The position numbers were made by a program, and so were the translations under genes. Positions 18,769-27,208 of a stretch of 64,000 nt of DNA are shown piece after piece. Location: contig JAJPHN010000032.1 of the NCBI GenBank assembly GCA_021325235.1, positions 62,001-126,000 of the forward strand. Reading direction: 5' to 3'. Every line of letters begins with the position of its first letter. Position 1 is the first letter of the stretch. The notes under the pieces were generated by a model. That model had not been told where the DNA came from and searched no databases. It saw only the letters and a list, made by a program, of their open reading frames with translations. This DNA is from Terriglobia bacterium (GTDB lineage Bacteria; Acidobacteriota; Terriglobia; Bryobacterales; Bryobacteraceae).

Positions 18769-19368
18769 ATGCCGCGCACGGCCAGTTCCGAGGCACATCG
18801 CAAGGTGCTCGATGCCGCGGCCGACCTAATCGCGGACCACGGCATCGATGCCACCAGCATGGACGCTATTGCCGCCCGCTCGGGCGTGAGTAAGGCCACG
18901 ATCTACAAGCACTGGGCGGATAAAGAGGCGCTGGTGCTGGAAGTCATGGCCGATCTCATTGGCCTTCGGAACCGCCCCGATTTCAACTCCGGCAACACGC
19001 GCGCCGACATGGAAGCCGTGCTCTCGTACCGCGTGGAGGAGCGCAATGAACTGCGCGATCGTATGACCCCGCACATGATGGCGTATTCGGTGCGGAATCC
19101 GAACTTCGGACAAGCATGGCGGCAAATGGCGATGGATCCCCCGCGCCGCGAACTCCGCGAAGCAATAGCGCGAGGCATCCGGAAAAAAGAGCTGAGTGCG
19201 AAACTCGACATCGAGACTTCGCTGGCTCTGCTGCTTGGGCCGGTCCTCTATTGGAAAATCTTTCTTTCAAAGGACGAGCCGTGCCCGAAGCGGGTGATCC
19301 AGGCGGCAGTAAGCGAATTCTGGACGGCCTACGGAATTCGCCGATCCTCAAAAATACCTAAACTTTAA
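18769..19368 (+). CDS. TetR/AcrR family repressor of the ABC exporter operon
   Basis: A 199-residue regulator. The N-terminal helix-turn-helix is clear (DATSMDAIAARSGVSKATIY, about residues 25-46, then KHWADKEALVLEVM). The C-terminal ligand domain is divergent. It starts one base after the permease stop, so it is the third gene of the operon and probably binds the palindrome at 17194-17208, sensing an exported compound. Some of its length (residues about 100-160) is rich in charged residues, with no special motif. Confidence 0.92.
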   Translation: MPRTASSEAHRKVLDAAADLIADHGIDATSMDAIAARSGVSKATIYKHWADKEALVLEVMADLIGLRNRPDFNSGNTRADMEAVLSYRVEERNELRDRMTPHMMAYSVRNPNFGQAWRQMAMDPPRRELREAIARGIRKKELSAKLDIETSLALLLGPVLYWKIFLSKDEPCPKRVIQAAVSEFWTAYGIRRSSKIPKL

Positions 19369-19418
19369 TCCCGCTGCACCCGATATACACAGCAGGTGTA
19401 GAGAATCACTGTTCGTGT

Positions 19419-20318
19419 ATGAGCCAGGATGTCATGGATCGGGAAACACCGTCGGTCAGCGATGCGGAAGAGGCGTTGCTTGCCATGGCCGTGTCCAACC
19501 CGGACCAGTTTAAGACGTTTTTCCGGCAGATCCGGAAGACGCATCCGCGGGAATCGCTGCGGGTCGCCTTCCGCTATCTCGCCGAGAAGGGTACTGATGA
19601 CTGCGCTCAGGCCTGCCTGCTGCCCTGGCTGCTGATGATTGATTACCTCGACGCGCTGCTCGATCCCGAGTTCGTGCCGGTGGGAACGGCGCAACGCGCA
19701 GCCGACCAGCTGGCCGGGAAGGATCCCCGTTTTTTCATCCACTTTCTGCAGTGGACCAAACGTCCGAATGAAGTGCGCGACCGGCTGCTGCGCGGCCTCG
19801 CCATTACCGATGGGCTGAGCGATGCCAGCGCACTGTTTTCCTGGTTGAAGACGCTGACCGTAGCGCCGGACGAGCGTATGCGGGCGCAGGCCGTCAAGGT
19901 GATCTGCCGGGTGCGCGCCAATCCGTTACTGGTGGAGCGCCAGCTGCAATCGAAGGAATTCCGCGTACGGGCGAATGCCATCGAGGCGCTCTGGGGACTG
20001 CAGACCGAAGAAGCGAAAGCGATGTTCGAGAAAGCGCTCGAAGACACGCACCACCGTGTCATCATGAACGGGCTGATCGGGCTGTTCTACCAAAAGAACG
20101 CGAGCGCATTTCCGAAGATTCTCGAATGCGCGCATCATCCCTTCGAGATGCATCGCGCCGCCGCCATCTGGGCCATGGGCGTAGTGGGCGATCCGAGCGC
20201 CATTCCGGTGCTCACAGCAGTCGCGGAAACCGATCCCTCGGCACATGTGCGCGAGAAAGCCGGTCAGCTGCTCACGAGGCTTTCGGCCAAGGCGAGCGCG
20301 GCGGTTCCGGCGGCCTGA
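19419..20318 (+). CDS. HEAT-repeat protein
   Basis: A 299-residue soluble, alpha-helical protein. From residue 120 on it has successive helix pairs of HEAT/PBS-lyase type: ERMRAQAVKVICRV, EFRVRANAIEALWGL, THHRVIMNGLIGLF, PFEMHRAAAIWAMGVVGD and SAHVREKAGQLLTRL. Such repeats make binding scaffolds; the partner cannot be told. The first 110 residues are also helical but not clearly HEAT. It stands 50 bp after the TetR gene on the same strand and converges on dapB. No signal peptide is seen. Confidence 0.8.
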   Translation: MSQDVMDRETPSVSDAEEALLAMAVSNPDQFKTFFRQIRKTHPRESLRVAFRYLAEKGTDDCAQACLLPWLLMIDYLDALLDPEFVPVGTAQRAADQLAGKDPRFFIHFLQWTKRPNEVRDRLLRGLAITDGLSDASALFSWLKTLTVAPDERMRAQAVKVICRVRANPLLVERQLQSKEFRVRANAIEALWGLQTEEAKAMFEKALEDTHHRVIMNGLIGLFYQKNASAFPKILECAHHPFEMHRAAAIWAMGVVGDPSAIPVLTAVAETDPSAHVREKAGQLLTRLSAKASAAVPAA

Positions 20319-20336
20319 GCGGCAAACCGGCCTTGC

Positions 20337-21014
20337 TCAGCCGAAGAGAACGTCTTCGAAGGTAAACACGCCGCTTTTTCCAAGAAGCCACTGTGCCGAT
20401 TTGAGTGCGCCGCGAGCGAATCCCTCCCGGCTGCGCGCTGCGTGCCGCAGTGTGATCGTGTCGGCGGCGGAATCGAAGCCGATTTCGTGCGTGCCGGGAT
20501 GCTTGCCCGCGCGGTTGGCCGCTACATCGATCGGGCGATCGTAGCCGTGCCCGCGCATGGTCTCAACCAGCGCCAGCAGCGTGCCGGAAGGCGCGTCTTT
20601 CTTCGCGTCGTGGTGAATCTCCCAGGCCCACGCACCGTACTCGCTCTTGTCCCGCAACAATTCGGCCCCGAGAGCCGCAATACGCCGGAAAACCGCAACG
20701 CCGGTGGAAAAATTCGGGCTCCAGACAAGCGCGCTTCCATTCTCTTCGACGGCCTGGGTGATTTCCGGCAATCGTGATAACCAGCCGGTCGTGCCGCAGA
20801 CCGCCGGAATCCGCGCCTTCGCCAGCCGTAGCAGATTTTCCGGCGCTGCTTCCGGCGTGGAAAATTCAATTGCCACATCCGCGCTGATTGCCTGATCGCG
20901 ATCGGCCCGCGTGAGGCGCGCGATCACCTCGAAATCGTATTCCGGCGCAAGCTGCGCGACCAACCTGCCCATCTTTCCATAGCCGACGATCGCGAGTGTT
21001 TTCGTGCTGGACAT
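20337..21014 (-). CDS. dapB: 4-hydroxy-tetrahydrodipicolinate reductase DapB
   Basis: A 225-residue enzyme, short for DapB (about 250-270). It has an N-terminal nucleotide site (LAIVGYGKMGRLVAQL), CGTTGWLSRL, WSPNFSTGVAVFRRI and the family signature EIHHDAKKDAPSGTLLAL near residue 147. It reduces hydroxy-tetrahydrodipicolinate with NAD(P)H in the lysine/diaminopimelate pathway. ATG 21014 lies one base after the lysC stop, so coupling is likely; a TTG three codons upstream would overlap lysC. It is the last gene of the leftward cluster asd-lysC-dapB. Confidence 0.93.
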   Translation of the reverse strand: MSSTKTLAIVGYGKMGRLVAQLAPEYDFEVIARLTRADRDQAISADVAIEFSTPEAAPENLLRLAKARIPAVCGTTGWLSRLPEITQAVEENGSALVWSPNFSTGVAVFRRIAALGAELLRDKSEYGAWAWEIHHDAKKDAPSGTLLALVETMRGHGYDRPIDVAANRAGKHPGTHEIGFDSAADTITLRHAARSREGFARGALKSAQWLLGKSGVFTFEDVLFG

Positions 21015-21015
21015 G

Positions 21016-22383
21016 CTAATCAAAGACCGCCGGATCGAGTTCGCTGAAAAATTCCCGGTGCAGCGCCGCTACGGCTTCCGGTACATCCCGGTCAGCGATC
21101 ACGAATCCGAGATTCAACAGCGATGCACCCTGCGAGATCATGCGCACGTTCAATTTGCTAAGCACCTGAAACGCACGCCCCGCAATGCCCGGCGTATGGC
21201 GTATGTTCTCGCCCACCAGACAAACCAGCGCGTGATCGTTCTCCGCCGTAATCTCTGCAAAGGAGCGGATCTCGTCGGTGATAGCGCGCAGATTCTCCGT
21301 ATTATCCAACGTCAGCGATACGCTCACCTCCGACGTCGACACCATATCCACACTGGTCGTGAAGCGATCGAAAACTTCAAAGATACGCCGCAGGAAACCA
21401 TGCGCCATCAGCATGCGCGTCGAGCGAATATTCACGATCGTAATGCCGCGTTTGCACGAAATCGACTTCACCGGATTCTTTGAGGGCACGGCCTCCGACG
21501 CAATACGTGTGCCGCCGGCCTCGGGACGCCGCGAGTTGAGAATCACCACGGGAATATTCTTCTCCACCGCCGGAAGCACAGTGGCGGGATGCAGCACCTT
21601 CGCACCGAAATAGGCCATTTCGGCAGCCTCGGCAAACGACAAACTCTTCACGCGATGTCCGCCCGCGATGATGCGCGGATCGGCTGTCAGCATGCCGTCT
21701 ACGTCGGTCCAGATTTGGATCTCTTCGGCGTCGATTCCGGCCCCGATGATGGCCGCCGAATAATCGGAGCCGCCGCGGCCAAGCGTTGTCGTCTGTCCAT
21801 CGAGCGTCGAGCCGATGAAGCCGCCCATCACAACCACGGCCTCCTGGGCCAGTGGCGCCACCCGCTCCTTCAGTGCCGCGTACGTGCGCTCGAACAGCGG
21901 ACGCGCTTCCGTGAAGCGTGTGTCGGTTACAATCACACGCCGCGAGTCAACATGTTCCGCACGCATTCCTGCCGCCCGAAACGCGAAGCTCACAATCAGG
22001 CTCGAAAGCCGTTCGCCCGCGCTGGCAATCGCATCCATCGAGCGCAGCGAAAGCTCGCCCACCGCCGCAAGTCCTTTGACAAACTCTTCCAGCCATTCGA
22101 AATGCGAGCGGATGAAGCGCTCGAGATCCGCCGACTCTGCCCCGGCCAGCGGCAATCCGTGCCGGAGATGATCCAGTCGCAGTTCGTCCAGCAACCCGAG
22201 CGCCTGATCGCGCCGCCCCGCCGCAGCTTCACGCGCCATTGCCAGCAGCTTGTTGGTGGTCTTGCCCATGGCCGAAACCACCACCACCGGACGCCGCACT
22301 TCCGCCGCCCGCACAATCTCCGTCACTCGCCGGATCGCGGTTTCCGATTCGACGGACGTGCCGCCGAATTTCATCACGATCAT
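21016..22383 (-). CDS. lysC: Aspartate kinase LysC
   Basis: About 455 residues. The kinase domain has VMKFGGTSVESE at the N-terminus, AVVVMGGFIGST, TLGRGGSDYSAAIIGAGI, and EIQIWTDVDGMLTADPRII. The C-terminal half carries two ACT-type regulatory domains (ITIVNIRSTRMLMAHGFLRR; EVSVSLTLDNTENL), which usually bind lysine or threonine for feedback inhibition. It phosphorylates aspartate, the first step to lysine, threonine and methionine. ATG 22383 is chosen; a GTG at 22401 adds six residues and is also possible. It sits about 30 bp after asd, and dapB follows immediately. Confidence 0.95.
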   Translation of the reverse strand: MIVMKFGGTSVESETAIRRVTEIVRAAEVRRPVVVVSAMGKTTNKLLAMAREAAAGRRDQALGLLDELRLDHLRHGLPLAGAESADLERFIRSHFEWLEEFVKGLAAVGELSLRSMDAIASAGERLSSLIVSFAFRAAGMRAEHVDSRRVIVTDTRFTEARPLFERTYAALKERVAPLAQEAVVVMGGFIGSTLDGQTTTLGRGGSDYSAAIIGAGIDAEEIQIWTDVDGMLTADPRIIAGGHRVKSLSFAEAAEMAYFGAKVLHPATVLPAVEKNIPVVILNSRRPEAGGTRIASEAVPSKNPVKSISCKRGITIVNIRSTRMLMAHGFLRRIFEVFDRFTTSVDMVSTSEVSVSLTLDNTENLRAITDEIRSFAEITAENDHALVCLVGENIRHTPGIAGRAFQVLSKLNVRMISQGASLLNLGFVIADRDVPEAVAALHREFFSELDPAVFD

Positions 22384-22413
22384 GCTGCGCTGAACCGCCA
22401 CCGCATTCGCTCG

Positions 22414-23448
22414 TTAGCCCAGCAGTCCTTCCGACATCATCAGCTCCGCGTTCAGAACAGCGGCACCGGCTGCACCGCGAATCGTGTTGTGCCCGCAGGC
22501 GATGAATTTGATATCGAGTACCGGACACTCGCGCAGCCGGCCCACGAACGCGACCATGCCGTTCTCGCGCGCGGCATCGCGGCGGGGCTGCGGCCGGTCC
22601 GCCTGTGGCATGTAGATCACTGGTTTCGCCGGCGCGCTCGGAAGTTTGCGCTGCTGCGGTACACCGCAAAAGCTCTCGATCGCTCCGCGAATTTCGCCAA
22701 TCGGCGGATGCGAATCGAGTTCAACCGAAGCCGCTACCATGTGTCCGTCCACCACCGGTACCCGGTTGCAGTGCGCGCTGACTCGCGCCTGGTGCGGCGT
22801 CCGCACTTCACCCAGGATCTTCTGCGTCTCCTGCTGCATCTTCTCTTCTTCCGAACCGATGTAGGGAATCACATTCGCCACAATGTCCATCGACGCCACA
22901 CCCGGATAACCCGCGCCCGATACCGCCTGCATGGTGCTCGCGATCACCCGCGTGATGCCGAATCTCTTCAATGGCGCGAGCGCCATCGTCAGCACCACCG
23001 TCGAGCAGTTCGGATTTGTGACGATCATCCCTTTCCAGTTGCGATTCTTCTGCTGCTCGGGGATCAGCGCCAGATGATCGGCATTGACCTCGGGCACGAT
23101 CAGCGGCACGTCAGTCTCCATGCGATGATTGCGTGAATTGGAAACCACCGCGTGACCCGCTTCGGCAAAGGCCCGTTCAATTTCGGTCGCAACCGAAGCA
23201 TCCATGGCGGAAAAAACCAGCGGCGGCGCATTGCCCGGCTTGCATTCCGAGACAGTCACATCCGCAACGCTCGCCGGCATATCGCCATCCAGACGCCAGC
23301 TGGTCGCATCGCGTAGCTTCTTACCGGCTGAGCGATCGCTCGCACCGAGCCATGTGAGCCGGAACCACGGATGTCCTTCCAGAAAACGGATAAAATGCTG
23401 GCCGACCATACCGGTCGCGCCCAGAATGCCAACTTCGATCGGTTTCAT
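22414..23448 (-). CDS. asd: Aspartate-semialdehyde dehydrogenase
   Basis: A 344-residue enzyme. It has an NADP site (VGILGATGMVGQHFIRFL), the active-site C148 in TNPNCSTVV, AVSGAGYPGVASMDI near residue 189, RVPVVDGHMV and, in the C-terminal part, GVPQQRKLPSAPAKP. This is the branch of Asd seen in archaea, fungi and some bacteria rather than the Escherichia coli type, judged from the INPNCST-type motif and the overall spacing. It converts aspartyl phosphate to aspartate semialdehyde and sits directly upstream of lysC. Confidence 0.95.
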   Translation of the reverse strand: MKPIEVGILGATGMVGQHFIRFLEGHPWFRLTWLGASDRSAGKKLRDATSWRLDGDMPASVADVTVSECKPGNAPPLVFSAMDASVATEIERAFAEAGHAVVSNSRNHRMETDVPLIVPEVNADHLALIPEQQKNRNWKGMIVTNPNCSTVVLTMALAPLKRFGITRVIASTMQAVSGAGYPGVASMDIVANVIPYIGSEEEKMQQETQKILGEVRTPHQARVSAHCNRVPVVDGHMVAASVELDSHPPIGEIRGAIESFCGVPQQRKLPSAPAKPVIYMPQADRPQPRRDAARENGMVAFVGRLRECPVLDIKFIACGHNTIRGAAGAAVLNAELMMSEGLLG

Positions 23449-23463
23449 ATTGCGGAGACGGAC

Positions 23464-24468
23464 TCAGCGAGCGAGGCGCTGAACAAGGTTTTTATAAAGG
23501 ATAACGGCTTCGCTCAGCTCGTTCTTCGAAATGCGCTCGTCGGCGGTGTGCGCCACCCGTATGCTGCCCGGACCGATCAGATAGGGCTGACCCCAGGCCC
23601 CGTCGAACGCAGGAATATCGGTCGTGAATGCGACGATGGCCGTCTCAAAACCATCGAGCGCGCCCAGATGCACCGCCGGAATGAACAGAACTTCTTCTGC
23701 CGTTGCCTCCGGCCGGGCTGCCCGTTCGATCTGTTCGCGCAGCGCCGTCACATCGCCGACCACGCGGATGAAAATCTCGGCGCTCGCCTTATCAGGAATT
23801 ACGTTGGGTGCGCGCCCGCCTTCGATGCGTCCGATATTGAGCGTGCTCGGCCCAAGCACCGGATCCACCGGCAGACGAATCTGGCGAATGCGATTCAGAG
23901 CCTCGAGCAGTTTCTCAATGGCCGATTCGCCCAGCTCCGGATACGCCGAATGCGCCATTCGGCCTCGTGCTAGGATCTCGTATCGCAGCGCGCCTTTGGA
24001 GCCGAGCGCCAGTTTGTTTTCGGTTGGCTCGCCGTTGATCAAAAACCGGCTGCCGCGTGGAGCCTTTGCCGCTGCCAGTGCCCCGGCGCTGTTGCGCTCT
24101 TCGCCAACTACGAACAGCAGGCCAAGATTGCGCTGCCCTTCGTTGAGCAGTTCCTCGGCCGCTTTGATCATGGCCGCGATGATGCCTTTCGTGTCGCACG
24201 CGCCGCGGCCGTAGATGTTGTTGTCGTCCTCAGTCGCCGGAATAAAGGGCGGCACGGTGTCCATGTGCGTCGAAAGCGTGACCACCGGATCGTCGAACTG
24301 GACGAAGATGTTGTCGCGCTCCGGTTCCACCGGCATACGTTCCGCGCGCCCGCCAAAACGCGCCCCAAGTTCGCTCAGCGCCGCAAACAGGTAATCGCTG
24401 ACGGCGCGTTCGTTGGGCGTGATCGATTCGATGTCGATCAGCTTGCGGGTGAGTTCGAACAGGTGCAT
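23464..24468 (-). CDS. M20-family metallopeptidase, likely succinyl-diaminopimelate desuccinylase-like (DapE/ArgE)
   Basis: A 334-residue zinc hydrolase. Metal and catalytic residues are visible: STHMDTVPPF near residue 84, GACDTKG (bridging Asp), VGEERNSAG (Glu pair), the dimerisation-domain histidine in ARGRMAHSAYPELGES, and a late VAHTADERI. It is 15 bp upstream of asd on the same strand. With asd, lysC and dapB as neighbours the likely role is removing the acyl group of an N-acyl-diaminopimelate, but the sequence cannot tell DapE from ArgE or LysK. Confidence 0.8.
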   Translation of the reverse strand: MHLFELTRKLIDIESITPNERAVSDYLFAALSELGARFGGRAERMPVEPERDNIFVQFDDPVVTLSTHMDTVPPFIPATEDDNNIYGRGACDTKGIIAAMIKAAEELLNEGQRNLGLLFVVGEERNSAGALAAAKAPRGSRFLINGEPTENKLALGSKGALRYEILARGRMAHSAYPELGESAIEKLLEALNRIRQIRLPVDPVLGPSTLNIGRIEGGRAPNVIPDKASAEIFIRVVGDVTALREQIERAARPEATAEEVLFIPAVHLGALDGFETAIVAFTTDIPAFDGAWGQPYLIGPGSIRVAHTADERISKNELSEAVILYKNLVQRLAR

Positions 24469-24579
24469 GCGTTGCGGAACCGCTCGCGGAAAGTGCAGCG
24501 CTCGAGCGTCGAAGTGAAAGAGTCAGAGTAGCAGAAGCGCCGCTTTGCGATCCTGCAAGCGCCTGGGGCGACGCGGGTG

Positions 24580-25119
24580 CTATTTGGCGCCTTTATCCTT
24601 TTCGGCAATCGCTTTTTCAAGGCGCTTGACTGCGCTCCCCGGCCCGTGCACGCCCTTCACCTTGAACTTCTTCCCGCGGCTCTTGTTGTAGGAAACAAAG
24701 AACTGCTGTACCTGCTCGAGCATGCTCTGGTTGACTTCGCTGATCGAATGCACGTTTTCGTGGCTGTACGAGTGCACCGCCACCGCGATGAGCCGGTCGT
24801 TTTCCGTGGTCTTGCCGTCTTCGGTCTGCTGCGCTTCGATGTAGCCGATCAGCCGGGCGCGCAATACACAGCCGACGTGTGCCGGTTCGTCCATCAGCAC
24901 CATCACGTCCAGCGGATCGCCGTCCTCGGCAATCGTGGACGGGATAAACCCGAAGTCGAAAGGAAAGCTCATCCCTTCCGGCAGCAGACCTCCAAGAGTA
25001 AACGTCTCGGTGTTGGGGTCATAATCGAACTTGTTGCGGCGCCCTTTGGGGGTTTCGATGATGACGCGGCACTCGCGCGTTTTCTTGTCGAGCTCATGCG
25101 GTAAGCTTGCAAGATTCAT
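24580..25119 (-). CDS. ppa: Inorganic pyrophosphatase
   Basis: A 179-residue family I pyrophosphatase. It has KFDYDPNTETFTLGGLLPEGM, then PFDFGFIPSTIAEDGDPLDVMVL with the D-x-D-P-x-D metal motif, followed by the conserved Lys/Asp in DGKTTENDRLIAV and the C-terminal YNKSRGKKFKV. It hydrolyses PPi released by biosynthetic reactions. It diverges from the sigma-factor gene over 44 bp, and is separated from the M20 gene downstream by about 110 bp without a gene. Confidence 0.95.
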   Translation of the reverse strand: MNLASLPHELDKKTRECRVIIETPKGRRNKFDYDPNTETFTLGGLLPEGMSFPFDFGFIPSTIAEDGDPLDVMVLMDEPAHVGCVLRARLIGYIEAQQTEDGKTTENDRLIAVAVHSYSHENVHSISEVNQSMLEQVQQFFVSYNKSRGKKFKVKGVHGPGSAVKRLEKAIAEKDKGAK

Positions 25120-25163
25120 GTCTCATGAATTGTACTGAATGGCGTCCACCATTCGAGTGACGG

Positions 25164-25727
25164 ATGCCGCGTAAGCAGACGCCCGATAGCGAAATCGTTG
25201 AGAAGCTGCGCGCCCGCGACCCGGAAGGGATCGCGGCGGCTTACGATCGCTACGGCCGCATCGCTTACTCGATATTCCTGCGGATCACACACGACAATGC
25301 GGCCGCCGAAGACCTGGTTCAGGAGCTTTTTCTGCGCGTTTGGAACCGGGCCCGCGACTTTGACGCGAGCAAGGGTTCGCTCAGCGTGTGGATTCTTTCG
25401 ATTGCGCGCAATATCGGTATCGACTACGCGCGCTCCGCGCAGTCGCGGTTCCAGAACCGGCTGCGGCCGCTCGACCAAACCGATCCGCTCGCATTTTCGT
25501 ATCAATCGAAGGAGCCGGAACTTTTCGAGAATGCAAAATCCATACGGGAGGCTTTATCCGAATTAACCGCTAATCAGCGCCAGGTGCTCGAGCTGGCATA
25601 TTTTGAAGGATTCTCGCAATCTGAGATCGCCCGCAAACTCCAGCAGCCGCTTGGCACGGTGAAGAGCTGGATGCGCTCCGCGTTAGGCCGGTTGCGCGCT
25701 GCGATGAAGACAGGTGTGACCGAATGA
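25164..25727 (+). CDS. ECF-type RNA polymerase sigma factor
   Basis: A 187-residue sigma-70 family protein. Region 2 is at about residues 20-85 (YDRYGRIAYSIFLRITHDNA, LVQELFLRVWNRARDFD, LSVWILSIARNIGIDYAR). Region 4 is at about 125-180 (LTANQRQVLELAYFEGFSQS, QQPLGTVKSWMRSALGRLR). It lacks regions 1 and 3, as usual for ECF factors. It overlaps the anti-sigma gene by ATGA. In this arrangement the sigma factor usually activates its own operon and an envelope or oxidative response; its regulon is unknown. The 44-bp gap before it is shared with ppa. Confidence 0.95.
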   Translation: MPRKQTPDSEIVEKLRARDPEGIAAAYDRYGRIAYSIFLRITHDNAAAEDLVQELFLRVWNRARDFDASKGSLSVWILSIARNIGIDYARSAQSRFQNRLRPLDQTDPLAFSYQSKEPELFENAKSIREALSELTANQRQVLELAYFEGFSQSEIARKLQQPLGTVKSWMRSALGRLRAAMKTGVTE

Positions 25728-26443
25728 CGCACCCGGAAATGAACGAGCTGTACGAACTCTACGTGCTGAACGTACTGGAACCGGAGCAGGCGCGCGAGAT
25801 CGATGAGCATCTGCGCGATGGCTGCGCCTACTGCAACGAGCATCTGGCGCAGGCGATGAGCGTCGCCGCAGCTCTGTCGGGACTGGCGGAAGAACACGAA
25901 GCTCCAGCGCATCTGAGGCGCCGTGTCTTAGCTGCGGTGAAGCCGGAGATCCGTGGACGTCAGTGGACCTTGGCGATTGCCGCATTGAGCGCGGCGTGCG
26001 CTGCCTTGTTATTGATTGTGCTCTGGACGGGTGTATCGCTGCGCTCCAGCCGCGCGCGCGTTGCGGCGCTTGAAACCGAGCGGCGGCAACTGACGGAAAC
26101 GGTCGAAATCCTGAGCCGTTCCGATACGCGCGCCGTCGAATTCGGTAAAGCGGAAGAACCGCATGGCCGCGTCTTCGTCAACCGCAATCATGGCGTGGTT
26201 TTCGTCGGTTCGAGCTTGCCCCAGATCGCCAGCGACCGCACCTTCCAGCTGTGGCTGATCCCGGCCCAGGGCGCGCCCGAATCGGCAGGCGTGTTCCGAC
26301 CCAATGCAGCGGGCGAATTCGTTCAGGTACGCACCGAGCCGGTAGATCTGACGCGCATTCACGCCGTAGCAGTCAGCGTGGAACCGCCCGGAGGCTCGCC
26401 CGCGCCGACTACTAAGCCGGTGCTGATTGTGCCATTGGGCTAA
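25724..26443 (+). CDS. Anti-sigma factor, RskA-like, membrane anchored
   Basis: A 239-residue protein. The N-terminal helical part (LYELYVLNVLEPEQAREIDE) ends in H29-x4-C34-x2-C37, a zinc-type motif that differs by one residue from the usual H-x3-C-x2-C. One transmembrane segment follows near residues 86-110 (LSAACAALLLIVLWTGV). The outer part resembles the anti-sigma-K C-terminal domain: VFVNRNHGVVFVGSSLPQI, TFQLWLIP and VEPPGGSPAPTTKPVLI. It would hold the overlapping ECF sigma factor inactive until an envelope signal or proteolysis releases it. Confidence 0.9.
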   Translation: MTHPEMNELYELYVLNVLEPEQAREIDEHLRDGCAYCNEHLAQAMSVAAALSGLAEEHEAPAHLRRRVLAAVKPEIRGRQWTLAIAALSAACAALLLIVLWTGVSLRSSRARVAALETERRQLTETVEILSRSDTRAVEFGKAEEPHGRVFVNRNHGVVFVGSSLPQIASDRTFQLWLIPAQGAPESAGVFRPNAAGEFVQVRTEPVDLTRIHAVAVSVEPPGGSPAPTTKPVLIVPLG

Positions 26444-26458
26444 AGCGAATCTGAGTTA

Positions 26459-27190
26459 TCAGAGCATCTGCGGCGCGGCCGCGTTTAGCGTGCGCGCGAT
26501 CCAGTCTGCGTGCGGAATTCCGCTCTGTGCAACAGCTCGCAGCTCTTTATCGAGCGAGTATTCAACCCTCCGGATTTCGGGTCTGAAATCATTGAGCAGC
26601 AGGTAGGCAGCGCGCGGGTCACCATCGTAACTCAGTCCCACGCTTCCGCTATTGACGATCACCTTGTTGAGGTTGAGACCAGTCAGTCTGCGAACAAATG
26701 GCTGGTGAATGTGGCCGTACACAACGATCTCGCGCTCTAAGCAACCATAGGCGCTCTGCATTTCGGAATCGGTCGCCTCGCGCGGTGGTGCTTGCCACAG
26801 ACTCTCCGGACTGGCGTGAACCAGCGCCATGTTCTCGATCACGTGCACGCCCGGCAAAGCTGCCAGCCAGGCGATCCGCTCCATTCCTAACCGTTCGGAA
26901 ACAACCTCTCGCATCTCGCGAATCGCGTCCCAGATCGATGCAGGGGCGGTCGAGCACGCTGCGAAATCATCGAGAGATTCGGGTCTCACGTGCATTTCAT
27001 CCGTGTTGCCAAGCACGCCTGGCCAGCCGAAATCGCGGATCTGATCGACAATCTCCACCGGGCGGGAACCGAAGTCCGCCAGGTCACCGCCGTGCAGAAT
27101 CAGGTCGGGAGACGCGGCACGAAGATCGTTCAGGACCGCTTCAAATGCGGTTCGGTTGCCGTGAATATCGGAGAGGATCGCGATGCGCAT
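26459..27190 (-). CDS. Calcineurin-like metallophosphoesterase (YfcE/MJ0936-like)
   Basis: A 243-residue phosphodiesterase-fold protein. Metal-site motifs are MRIAILSDIHGN (D-x-H), LILHGGDLADFG (GD), VLGNTDEM (GNxD, where the usual GNHD is GNTD), MALVHASPE and VYGHIHQPF (GHxH). The family cleaves small phosphodiesters in vitro; the natural substrate is unknown. Its 3' end is 15 bp from the convergent anti-sigma gene, and nuoI is upstream on the same strand. Confidence 0.9.
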   Translation of the reverse strand: MRIAILSDIHGNRTAFEAVLNDLRAASPDLILHGGDLADFGSRPVEIVDQIRDFGWPGVLGNTDEMHVRPESLDDFAACSTAPASIWDAIREMREVVSERLGMERIAWLAALPGVHVIENMALVHASPESLWQAPPREATDSEMQSAYGCLEREIVVYGHIHQPFVRRLTGLNLNKVIVNSGSVGLSYDGDPRAAYLLLNDFRPEIRRVEYSLDKELRAVAQSGIPHADWIARTLNAAAPQML

Positions 27191-27208
27191 CGGGCGCCAT
27201 CGCTCAGC

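Noticed and set aside
21589-23136. A 515-codon rightward open frame antisense to lysC and asd
   Set aside because: It covers two clearly recognised enzymes on the other strand and reads as low-complexity Arg/His-rich text.
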